From positions 1-5,678 of the forward strand of contig JAAZDI010000172.1 of assembly GCA_012512295.1 (NCBI GenBank): DNA of 5,678 nt, written 5' to 3'. The DNA comes from Syntrophomonadaceae bacterium (GTDB lineage Bacteria; Bacillota; Ch66; Ch109). The translations under genes and the position numbers were made by a program. The notes under the pieces are model-generated. The model was not told where the DNA came from. It made no database searches and was given only the letters and a program-made list of their open reading frames with translations. Positions 1-5,592 of this stretch are shown here, in pieces; position 1 is the stretch's first letter; every line of letters begins with the position of its first letter.

Positions 1-2
1 AC

Positions 3-71
3 AGGAATGCCTTGGATGAGCTGCTCCCGTGGTCTGATTCCTTGCCTCCTGCATGCCGTGTCGGTAAATAA
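3..71 (+). CDS. C-terminal fragment of an IS66-like transposase (partial)
   Basis: An open frame enters from the left edge and stops at TAA 69-71, giving 22 residues. They read ALDELLPWSDSLPPACR near the end. The LLPW...P..CR pattern resembles the C-terminal tail of IS66-type transposases, in which a short LLPW motif lies near the end of the protein. The catalytic DDE domain lies outside the window, so activity cannot be judged. The hairpin eleven bases after the stop and the IS66-like terminus that follows agree with this reading. The other plus-strand frames here either stop at once or read into the terminator. Confidence 0.5.
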   Translation, partial: RNALDELLPWSDSLPPACRVGK

Positions 72-81
72 GCTTATTTTG

Positions 82-118
82 AATCCCCGCCTTATTCTAC
101 AAGGTGGGGATTATTTTA
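82..118 (+). terminator. Intrinsic terminator after the transposase fragment
   Basis: Arms AATCCCCGCCTT (82-93) and AAGGTGGGGATT (101-112) pair over 12 bp with one G-T wobble around a 7-base loop, followed by ATTTTA. The T-rich side lies to the right, so it acts mainly on plus-strand transcription leaving the transposase. Because the stem is nearly symmetrical it might also slow minus-strand transcripts leaving the membrane gene, although the tail on that side is not T-rich. Confidence 0.65.
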
Positions 119-121
119 CGC

Positions 122-597
122 TTACGTCTGAGAAGCAGAAGAGATAAACGCTAATAAAGCTCCTGAAAGCAGAGTTTGCAGAAAGGCCGCTGCCACCAAT
201 GGGCGAGTCATTCTGACCAGAACGAGTCCCATAAAGATACAAAAAGCGCCGACAAAAGTAGTTGGAGTGATGATTAACTCAGTTATTGTTGCGGCAATTA
301 CCACTAATAGTGCCTTAGAAACCACTCTTAAGCCCCAATAAGCACTCGGCGAGGTAAAAAAAATAACATCCAGACCGGTTAAAACCACAAAACACCAGAG
401 AGTTCTAACCACCGTTAAGCCAAAATCAGTTTTCATTTCATACGCAGTAGCTAAATAATCGAGTACAGAATTTGTCTGCATAAAGGTGAGCACCAAATCG
501 ACTACGCTTTTATCATTGATAAAAAAGTAGATACATAAAAAATCACCGAAAAGATGGAACCTAAGATTGAATAGACTGCATCTCTTGAATCCGCCAA
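122..597 (-). pseudogene. Multi-pass membrane protein, frameshifted and cut at its C-terminus
   Basis: I do not recognise the family. The minus-strand frame open from a GTG at 619 has an unconvincing N-terminus. A better start is TTG 597-595, placed after AAAGGCGGGG. From there a different frame reads MADSRDAVYS and a hydrophobic segment ending in FLSMIKA before TAG at 504-502. One more A in the AAAA run (about 508-511) would join it to the downstream frame: MIK, S, VVDLVLTF. The joined protein would have a membrane span near residues 7-29, another around VVRTLWCFVVLTGL, and two or three more toward the end (VVIAATITELII, FVGAFCIFMGLVLV, LVAAAFLQTLLSGALLAF). Its TAA stop (124-122) lies within the inferred IS66 end, so the native C-terminus is probably lost. 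It follows the FHA gene closely and looks like the last gene of the cluster. A sequencing error instead of a real frameshift cannot be excluded. Confidence 0.6.
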
Positions 598-624
598 AAA
601 AACCCCGCCTTTCGCCCACCTATA

Positions 625-997
625 TTAATCCATGACCACGACAAACTCCAGATCAGCCATGACCAGGCTATCGCCCACTTTCAGCACATATTCCTGGTTG
701 TACTCCAATCGTTGTCGATTGATCCACGTCCCGTTCGAGCTTTGCTCATCAACGACGCTAAAAGAATCACCCAAGGGAACAATCCGGATATGGCGGCGAC
801 TAACATAGGTGCTTTTTGCCTCAAAATAATCCGCCGCGACATCGATCCGTTAAAAAAACGTAGTTATTGATGTTCCTCAGTAATTGACAGGCCGGCGATG
901 CCTTAATTCTCTCCAGCACAACCAACCCTAAAGGTTGATCATCTGTGGCACACGCCGCAAGCAATGAAAACAATTGCCTGACTGCGACATTCTGCAA
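625..997 (-). pseudogene. FHA domain protein, disrupted by one frame change
   Basis: The forkhead-associated (FHA) fold binds phosphothreonine peptides. Its second half is clear in the frame 849-625 (74 codons): SRRH (residues 17-20 of this frame), then SSNGTWIN (37-44), then KVGDSL and a final strand ending at TAA 627-625. SRRH and the SNGT loop are the phosphopeptide-binding signatures. This frame has no usable start and is closed upstream by TAA 852-850. The first half lies in another frame: TTG 997-995, preceded by GAGGGGGG at a good distance, opens 58 codons with LGLVVLERIKASPAC as a likely first strand. A one-base change between about 845 and 856 would join them. The gene starts 26 bp after the AAA+ gene and is followed by the membrane gene, so it belongs to the same operon. 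The canonical GR motif before the SRRH loop falls at the break and is not clean. FHA identity is near certain; whether the break is real or an error is open. Confidence 0.8.
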
Positions 998-1023
998 TAT
1001 CTTATCCCCCCTCTTATCAGCTT

Positions 1024-2913
1024 TTAAATCTCAGGGACTGACCCCAATGGTTGACTGTCTTCTACCATACACTGGACTGATACTACCGCTTCCTCTTCCC
1101 TGATTTCCTGAACGGTTAAGCTTCGATCCTGCGTGATGCCCGTATCAAATAGAAACCGGGAAAGCGGATTAATAAAATACTTTTCCACAATATTCCCAAT
1201 ACCCCGACCTCCGTTTTCCAGGTTAGCCAGGCATTTAGTCAGGAGAAATTGAAATGCCGATTCACTCACCGCTACCCGTAGTTGTTTGTTTTCCTCCATC
1301 CCTTTAGCGATTTTCGCTAATTGACTCTGGAGAATCTCGCGGGCCACGTCCTCTCGGATATAGTCAAAAACAACAAAGTTATTGCCGATCCGATTGAGAA
1401 TCTCCGGCCGCCCCAGCTCCATGACGAAATAATCTTTGATCGCCTGCAAGACCCGTTCTTTAATCTGGTCATAGGGCATTTCCGGATTTACATTAGCCAT
1501 ACGGTTGCCCAGCTTGTCCTTGACCACAATGCCCAAGTTACTAGTGAAGATAATGATTGACTCAGAAAAATAGACAGTCTCGCCTTGCCCATCGGTCATG
1601 CGGCCATCCTCCAGGATCTGGAGAAACTTGTCCAGGATTGAGCCGTGCGCTTTTTCAATTTCATCAAACAGGAGAATCGAGAAAGGCTTTTCCTTAACTG
1701 CATTGGTTAGCTGGCCACCCGCCTCGTAACCGACGTAACCGGGAGGGGCTCCCAGCAGTTTTTGGTCTGCGTGGGCTACCTGGTACTCACTCATATCAAA
1801 ACGGACACAGGCATTATCATCACCAAAGAGGAGACTGGCTAAGGTCTTGGCCATCTCGGTCTTACCCGTACCGGTTGGACCAGCAAAAAAAAGAATCCCT
1901 TTGGGTTTGCTGCTCGAAAGTGAATGCTGGAGGCCGGACATCCCACTGACGGCTCGTTTAATAATGTCCAATGTTTGGGTCACCGCGGCTGGTTGTCCTT
2001 TAACCCGGTTTAGGATAAATTCTTGCGCCTTGGCTAGTTTTTGTCCGCTAATCTCATCCCAGGGATTTTCCTTTAGGCCATATTTATATAAAGATATGGC
2101 ATCTCGAATTCGGTTAATGGGGATACTTTCTTGTTGGCAGAGCACCCTAAGGCCGTTTAATTCCAGGTTTTTCATCCCATCGGTTAATTCCACGAACTGT
2201 TCCTTGTACTTAGCCAGTTCGTCCGGGGAGAACTTATCTGAATCCACAAAGAACCTTAGCTGGCTGTCAATAAAGCGCTGCCGCGTCTGCCGGTCGGGCT
2301 TGCCAATACTAATGTTCTTAACGTACGGGTTATCAAGATAAAACCAGGCTGGAATATCATTAACCTTATTGGCCACGATCAGCAAGAGATTATTCATTAA
2401 TCTATCCGTACCCGGTGCTCTAACCTGTCTGGGTTTTAAGGTGGCCAACATCAGCCTGGAGTAGAACTGCCTTTCTTCCTCAGTTAGATTATCTGGTGAG
2501 GCAACATAGCGGGAAGCCATATTCATGATGATCCCTACTGGTGTTTGTCGATTATCCATGGCCGTCCGGATCATTTGCGTTGCCCGGTCCAGGGTCGCCG
2601 GGAAACGATTGTTTTTTAAATTAGCACTCCCGCCTGATCCGCCGGCGAGGTTAAGAAAAGTATTCAGGAATTGGGGATTAAAATCATTGGAGAAACCATC
2701 AACGTGGTCATAGAAAACGACGCAACCGTAGCCATTGGCTCCCAGGTAATTATGCAGACAATTATCCAGTTTAAGCAGGTCCCAGTGAATACCATTATCG
2801 GTTGCCGTAGGGTAGGAATGAATGTCGTAAATATTACCTTCAATAATAAAAACCGTTTTAAAAGCCTTAAAACGATCTAATTCCAAGTACCACTTAGGCG
2901 GTTTATCATCCAT
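1024..2913 (-). CDS. Tandem AAA+ ATPase with ClpB-D2-like second module
   Basis: A 629-residue protein starting at ATG 2913 after AGAGGTG. The second half (about 295-629) is a Clp/Hsp100 D2-type ATPase. It has Walker A GPTGTGKT (345-352), pore loop GYVGYEAGG (392-400), Walker B ILLFDEIEKAH (413-423), sensor 1 TSN (457-459), RPEILNR with the likely arginine finger (502-508), and GGRGIGN (568-574) at the sensor 2 site. The first half (about 1-290) looks like a degenerate AAA module: VFIIEGNIYD, FYDHVDGF, a hydrophobic GIIMNMASRY strand in the Walker B place, and ANKVNDIPAWF with NPYVKNISIGKPDRQTR in the sensor 1 region, but no P-loop. It is shorter than full ClpB and lacks the ClpB N-domain and middle coiled coil. 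Such ATPases thread or remodel proteins; the substrate here is unknown. It lies 22 bp after the radical SAM gene and 26 bp before the FHA gene, which implies co-transcription. The ATPase call is firm; the degenerate-D1 reading is an inference. Confidence 0.93.
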   Translation of the reverse strand: MDDKPPKWYLELDRFKAFKTVFIIEGNIYDIHSYPTATDNGIHWDLLKLDNCLHNYLGANGYGCVVFYDHVDGFSNDFNPQFLNTFLNLAGGSGGSANLKNNRFPATLDRATQMIRTAMDNRQTPVGIIMNMASRYVASPDNLTEEERQFYSRLMLATLKPRQVRAPGTDRLMNNLLLIVANKVNDIPAWFYLDNPYVKNISIGKPDRQTRQRFIDSQLRFFVDSDKFSPDELAKYKEQFVELTDGMKNLELNGLRVLCQQESIPINRIRDAISLYKYGLKENPWDEISGQKLAKAQEFILNRVKGQPAAVTQTLDIIKRAVSGMSGLQHSLSSSKPKGILFFAGPTGTGKTEMAKTLASLLFGDDNACVRFDMSEYQVAHADQKLLGAPPGYVGYEAGGQLTNAVKEKPFSILLFDEIEKAHGSILDKFLQILEDGRMTDGQGETVYFSESIIIFTSNLGIVVKDKLGNRMANVNPEMPYDQIKERVLQAIKDYFVMELGRPEILNRIGNNFVVFDYIREDVAREILQSQLAKIAKGMEENKQLRVAVSESAFQFLLTKCLANLENGGRGIGNIVEKYFINPLSRFLFDTGITQDRSLTVQEIREEEAVVSVQCMVEDSQPLGSVPEI

Positions 2914-2935
2914 TGGAAATGCACCTCTTCATCAA

Positions 2936-3565
2936 TTAAAATCTGCGATTGTTATCTGCATTCTCAATGCCATAAGCAGAAAGCTTGTGCTGAATGTTTT
3001 CTCGAAAATTTCTGGGTGGGATGCCGATTGAAAAAACCGAGTGGCCATAAAAAATGTTTTGCACTTGTCGCGTTCCCTGTTCTAAAGCAGAGCGTCGATC
3101 TTCAAAAAGTGGATTAAAAATATGTACCTTTTGGTTGTTTGAGCCCCTCAGGCCAAGGCCGTCGTTTTGCTCATCCACATAAGGGCCGTCAATCAGAACC
3201 GCAATCTGATTCAGAATATTGTTAACCCGTTCATCCGCCATTTGCCGCAAGGCAGACAAAGTAAACCCCGTGTAGATCATAATATCCTGGGTTAAGGTTG
3301 AACGAATTGCGGTGACCAACTCTTCTAAATCAGGAATTTGGACGAAGGGTTCCCCACCAGTAATGGTTACTCCATCTATCCGTTGCTTGATTGCTGAGAT
3401 CATTTGCATGATTTCAGGTACCGGCAGATCACGGTGCTGGTCTGGCTGCCACAGCTCAGGATTGGCACAAGCCGGGCAGGCGTGAGGACAGCCCAAGGTC
3501 CAGATACCAACCCGGCGGCCGACACCCAAGGTTAAAACCGGGTAATAGATTCGATCGATCTGCAA
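2936..3565 (-). CDS. NrdG-like radical SAM activating-enzyme family protein
   Basis: A 209-residue protein starting at TTG 3565; an in-frame TAA six bases upstream rules out a longer form, and GGGGGG precedes it at a suitable distance. It has the radical SAM cluster motif CxxxCxxC (C26, C30, C33 in CPHACPAC), GGEPF (70-74), YTG (98-100), DGPY (126-129) and GSNNQ (141-145). The last two are shared with NrdG-type activases of anaerobic ribonucleotide reductase. Members bind one 4Fe-4S cluster and S-adenosylmethionine and make a 5'-deoxyadenosyl radical, in NrdG to install a glycyl radical. The family's usual size is about 150-250 residues. No glycyl radical enzyme lies nearby. Instead the gene leads an operon with an AAA+ ATPase and an FHA protein, so its target may be a protein handled by that ATPase (inference). 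The C-terminal 40 or so residues resemble nothing I know. No clear promoter was found in the 140 bases upstream. Confidence 0.88.
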   Translation of the reverse strand: MQIDRIYYPVLTLGVGRRVGIWTLGCPHACPACANPELWQPDQHRDLPVPEIMQMISAIKQRIDGVTITGGEPFVQIPDLEELVTAIRSTLTQDIMIYTGFTLSALRQMADERVNNILNQIAVLIDGPYVDEQNDGLGLRGSNNQKVHIFNPLFEDRRSALEQGTRQVQNIFYGHSVFSIGIPPRNFRENIQHKLSAYGIENADNNRRF

Positions 3566-3706
3566 TGGTTACCCCCCGCAACAACCGCTTCTCTAATTAA
3601 TCACTTAACTAAACAATTCAGTTGTTATTCGACAATTTTTTCAATCTCCTTCCACAAATATGCCAATAACGATTATTTATCCATGGTAAAATATTACTGT
3701 GCCCAT

Positions 3707-3736
3707 AAAAAAAGTGCCAGGATTAAATCCTGACAC
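3707..3736 (-). terminator. Intrinsic terminator of tRNA-Arg(CCT)
   Basis: On the minus strand GTGTCAGGA and TCCTGGCAC form a 9-bp stem (one G-T wobble) around a short loop, followed by seven T. It lies 27 bases beyond the encoded CCA of tRNA-Arg(CCT) and before the radical SAM gene, so the downstream operon should have its own promoter or depend on read-through. Confidence 0.85.
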
Positions 3737-3763
3737 ATAATTCTCTCACATAATTCTCTAAAG

Positions 3764-3840
3764 TGGCGCGCCCGGAGGGATTCGAACCCCCGACCTCCGG
3801 TTTAGGAAACCGCTGCTCTATCCTGCTGAGCTACGGGCGC
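3764..3840 (-). tRNA. tRNA-Arg (anticodon CCT)
   Basis: The cloverleaf reads GCGCCCG acceptor strand, GCTC/GAGC D-stem, anticodon loop TTCCTAA, variable loop AGGTC, GGGGG-TTCGAAT-CCCTC T-arm, CGGGCGC acceptor strand, then G and an encoded CCA. Anticodon CCT (3806-3804) reads AGG arginine codons. The outermost anticodon-stem pair is a G-G mismatch; everything else pairs normally. It has its own promoter and terminator and shares the acceptor stem with the other tRNA-Arg at 5420-5495. Confidence 0.95.
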
Positions 3841-3863
3841 CTATCTGATATAATGCGCAAATT

Positions 3864-3892
3864 ATTATAGCATGTTAATCGGTTAGATGCAA
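3864..3892 (-). promoter_or_regulatory. Sigma-A-type promoter of tRNA-Arg(CCT)
   Basis: TTGCAT (3892-3887), 17 bases, then TATAAT (3869-3864), 23 bases before the tRNA 5' end. The -35 box abuts the stop codon of the small open frame to its right. The same TTGCAT-N17-TATAAT arrangement precedes tRNA-Arg(ACG). Confidence 0.85.
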
Positions 3893-4201
3893 TTATAAGT
3901 TTAATTCATAATCAAAAAATACCTGAAACAACTGGTAATTGTTTTTGGTAAAAACGACCGTGTCTGGATCCGGCTCTACCCTATTTAAAAAAATTTTAAA
4001 CCTTGGGTTCAGTTCCTCATTATTCTTTCGAAAAAACTCAATCTCTTTTTCTAAGGACTCTCTGGAATCTGCTAGAATAGGAACTTCAACGAAATGATCT
4101 CTCACAAATATCCCATCCTTCCATATTTTATTGACGTCTTTAACCAGCAACCAGCAGCAAAAGGGATTTATGACTTCTTCTAGCTCATTGCATTCTAAGA
4201 A
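3893..4201 (-). pseudogene. Unrecognised open frame without a convincing start; possible gene remnant
   Basis: I do not recognise this protein. The frame is open from 4201 to TAA 3895-3893 (102 codons) and reads as ordinary soluble protein, for example ILADSRESLEKEIEFF and RFKIFLNRVEPDPDTVVF. No ATG, GTG or TTG occurs before the TTG at 4150, and that TTG has no ribosome binding site. The 17 codons upstream of it (including NELEEVINPF) look just as protein-like, so the true N-terminus probably lay farther upstream and is missing. The composition is AT-richer than the AAA+ gene. Two repeats overlapping -10-like boxes lie at its open end. It could be a C-terminal remnant or a gene with an unusual start. 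The coding character is moderately supported; the function is unknown. Confidence 0.45.
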
Positions 4202-4227
4202 TTATAAAGATTATATTCTAAGAATTA
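4192..4227 (-). repeat. Two 13-bp direct repeats with palindromic core and -10-like boxes
   Basis: ATTCTAAGAATTA occurs at 4192-4204 and exactly again at 4215-4227, 23 bp apart. Each copy holds the 9-base palindrome TTCTAAGAA. Read on the minus strand, two TATAAT hexamers (4215-4210 and 4206-4201) lie between or overlap the copies. This resembles a twin operator over a -10 region ahead of the open frame at 3893-4201, but no matching -35 box was found. From here to the hairpin at 4410 (about 180 bases) I see no gene or RNA. Confidence 0.45.
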
Positions 4228-4409
4228 GAAAGGAATGACCTTCCCAATATTTATTTTAGAGCCTTATAGTTATTTAGACAAGTTCGCTTAAAGATGTTAT
4301 AGTTGCCTAACAATTATGTTTTGCACTTGTTCGACTAATGAGCGGCAGCATCAATGGATTCCACAAAATTGCCCAGCTTGAAAGTTTTCCTCGTTTCCGA
4401 ACAGTTATA

Positions 4410-4434
4410 AGGCACCAGGGTGAACCTGATGCCT
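4410..4434 (-). terminator. Terminator-like hairpin after the 55-residue gene
   Basis: On the minus strand AGGCATCAGG and CCTGGTGCCT form a 10-bp stem with one wobble pair and a five-base loop, 14 bases after the stop of the small hydrophobic protein. The tail TATAACTGTTC is only weakly T-rich, so termination may be partial. Confidence 0.55.
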
Positions 4435-4448
4435 CTTACGGGATAAGG

Positions 4449-4616
4449 TTAATGGCGAACGCTTGGCCGAAACATATCCGCCACGCCCAATACTATATGG
4501 GCTAGACCAAAACCAATGGTGCCGTGTGCGAGAGGACCTCTGAGCATGGTTGCTCCAATTCCGGTAACAGCCGCACCTAAACCGGTAACCAGCCAGCTTG
4601 TGCTCGTTCCTCGCAT
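4449..4616 (-). CDS. Small hydrophobic protein, 55 residues
   Basis: Starts at ATG 4616-4614 with a strong GGGAGGTGC ribosome binding site (4633-4625) and ends at TAA 4451-4449. The sequence begins MRGTSTSWLVTGLGAAV, continues with a second glycine-rich hydrophobic stretch (IGFGLAHIVLGVADMF, about 34-49) and ends in a basic tail (RPSVRH). Two short glycine/alanine-rich helices separated by a loop suggest a membrane hairpin. I have a faint memory of similar short proteins in Peptococcaceae with no assigned role, but cannot name a family. It has its own TATAAT box upstream and a hairpin downstream, so it looks monocistronic. That it is coding is well supported by its start, ribosome binding site and composition; the function is unknown. 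Confidence 0.75.
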   Translation of the reverse strand: MRGTSTSWLVTGLGAAVTGIGATMLRGPLAHGTIGFGLAHIVLGVADMFRPSVRH

Positions 4617-4624
4617 TAGTTTAA

Positions 4625-4663
4625 GCACCTCCCGTATCTTTAGGTTTTCCCAGAATCATTATA
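4625..4663 (-). promoter_or_regulatory. -10 box and ribosome binding site of the 55-residue gene
   Basis: TATAAT lies at 4663-4658 and GGGAGGTGC at 4633-4625, eight bases before the ATG. The -35 region is poor (only AT-rich sequence about 17 bases upstream), so the promoter may be weak or need an activator. The spacing gives a leader of roughly 35 bases. Confidence 0.5.
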
Positions 4664-4714
4664 TTACCACTGAGATTTTAAATTGATTAGACTGAATCTA
4701 TAAGAGTGATTATG

Positions 4715-5282
4715 TTATTTAAAATTTACCTTTTTGCGTAGTCCTAAGAAATATCCTTTCTGTTGTGCAATTTCGTCTAATATTGAGTGAAGAATTTTTG
4801 ATTTACTTTTGATGTCTAAGCCTTTAGAATCTTTACTTGCTTTTATTAATGCCCCTTTTAATTCTTCAATTGTCAAAACAGTTGCCGCAATAGAATAATA
4901 ACTCATCGAACGTCCTTCATTATAATTCTCTAGCATTTCCTTTAGTATTTCTTCCCTTGTATTTTGTAATATTTTATATGCTGCAAATCCATTTTTCTGG
5001 ATAAAATAGATATCTTCCTCAAGCTTTTGGTAACACTAAAACGAATCAAATTTTTTTCCCGCTTCCCGATGTTTTGCCCATTTTTCACACTTATTGTTAT
5101 CAGGGCATTCCCAACAAAATTCAATTTCTTTTTTCTTGATAGCGCATGTAATAAAGGGACATCCCGCATTCATTCTTGTTTTGCTTTTACAGCCTTCACA
5201 TCTACTTTTACTATTAGAATGATATCTCGGACATAATTGACACGAAAGACCACATATGCCCTTCCGGATATCTGACTTCCAT
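4715..5282 (-). pseudogene. DUF3795-type cysteine-rich protein, broken by a frameshift and an amber codon
   Basis: ATG 5282-5280, preceded by GAGGTGG with six bases spacing, begins MEVRYPEGHM and then runs out in that frame. At TGT 5254 the next frame takes over with CGLSCQLCPRYH, RCEGC, NAGCPFITC and EFCWECPDNNKCEKW, the clustered cysteines typical of DUF3795 proteins (probably metal or Fe-S binding). It continues to KKFDSF, meets TAG at 5038-5036, and goes on in the same frame as CYQKLEEDIYFIQKNGF, helical sequence with SYYSIAATV, and LHSILDEIAQQKGY, to TAA 4717-4715. One extra AT in the ATAT tract (about 5257-5254) would repair the first lesion. The restored protein would be about 189 residues, a sensible length for the family. 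An internal ATG (4906) with its own GAAGGA could yield a 63-residue C-terminal piece. The gene is AT-richer than the AAA+ gene. The family call comes from memory of the cysteine pattern; the role is unknown. Confidence 0.75.
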
Positions 5283-5381
5283 GATTAGCCACCTCTTCAT
5301 TCATCATACTTCATCCAATTCGTCGCCCAGAAAGTTGAGTAATACAAAAAAGCAGAATTCCTGATAACTCATTACAAAAGC

Positions 5382-5407
5382 AAAAATCCCGCAAACGCTT
5401 GCGGGAT
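5382..5407 (-). terminator. Intrinsic terminator of tRNA-Arg(ACG)
   Basis: On the minus strand ATCCCGCAA and TTGCGGGAT form a perfect 9-bp stem around a four-base loop, followed by a short T-run. It lies 12 bases past the tRNA's encoded CCA and separates the tRNA from the DUF3795 gene. Confidence 0.85.
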
Positions 5408-5419
5408 AATCTTTTCACA

Positions 5420-5495
5420 TGGCGCGCCCGGCAGGATTTGAACCTGCGACCACCGGATTCGTAGTCCGTTACTCTATCCACTGAGCTACGGGCGC
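5420..5495 (-). tRNA. tRNA-Arg (anticodon ACG)
   Basis: Full cloverleaf with GCGCCCG/CGGGCGC acceptor stem, D-arm GCTC..GAGT, anticodon loop CTACGAA, variable loop TGGTC, GCAGG-TTCAAAT-CCTGC T-arm, discriminator G and an encoded CCA. Anticodon ACG (5462-5460) is normally deaminated to ICG and reads CGU, CGC and CGA arginine codons. It has its own promoter and terminator. Confidence 0.95.
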
Positions 5496-5522
5496 CTATT
5501 TACATAAAAACCTGACCACTGC

Positions 5523-5551
5523 ATTATAACATACGCGATTAATGAATGCAA
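5523..5551 (-). promoter_or_regulatory. Sigma-A-type promoter of tRNA-Arg(ACG)
   Basis: TTGCAT (5551-5546), 17 bases, TATAAT (5528-5523), 27 bases before the tRNA 5' end. Both hexamers and the spacer length are identical to those of the tRNA-Arg(CCT) promoter. Confidence 0.85.
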
Positions 5552-5592
5552 CTAGCACAAAACAAGAATATTAAACCGTGGAAAGTGTCAAA

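Larger units (their letters stand above)
1..125 (+). mobile_element. Right end of a probable IS66-family insertion sequence
   Basis: Three things coincide here. There is the C-terminal tail of a transposase-like frame, then a terminator hairpin just after its stop, then an end that reads ACGCTTAC, whose reverse complement GTAAGCGT fits the GTAAGCG-type terminal sequence I associate with IS66 elements. If the element ends at 125, the flanking 8 bp (126-133) should be duplicated on its other side, which lies outside the window. The inferred boundary falls exactly at the end of the minus-strand membrane gene, which suggests the element landed inside that gene. The family assignment rests on a short tail and an 8-bp end, so it is moderate at best. 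Confidence 0.5.

Noticed and set aside
1321..2880. Four plus-strand open frames of 62-164 codons opposite the AAA+ gene
   Set aside because: They lie antisense to a gene with complete AAA+ motifs and have no ribosome binding sites or recognisable domains; they are shadows of its codon pattern.
3640..3680. Possible sigma-54 promoter (TTGGCA...TGTGG) upstream of the radical SAM gene
   Set aside because: The spacing between the GG and GC elements is off and the -12 GC is absent, so it is no better than chance.
4673..4730. Inverted repeat ATTTTAAAT / ATTTAAAAT after the DUF3795 gene as a terminator
   Set aside because: It is wholly A/T, with a loop of about 30 bases and no GC stem or T-run in the right place; easily expected in AT-rich DNA.
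4942..5236. Two open frames (minus 4942-5169, plus 5027-5236) over the DUF3795 region
   Set aside because: The cysteine-rich frame between them is clearly the coding one; these arise from the alternative frames of the broken gene.
3764..5430. Shared CCGGGCGCGCCA at the 3' ends of both tRNA-Arg genes as att sites
   Set aside because: The match is just the common acceptor stem and encoded CCA of two arginine tRNAs; no longer identity and no integrase gene are present.
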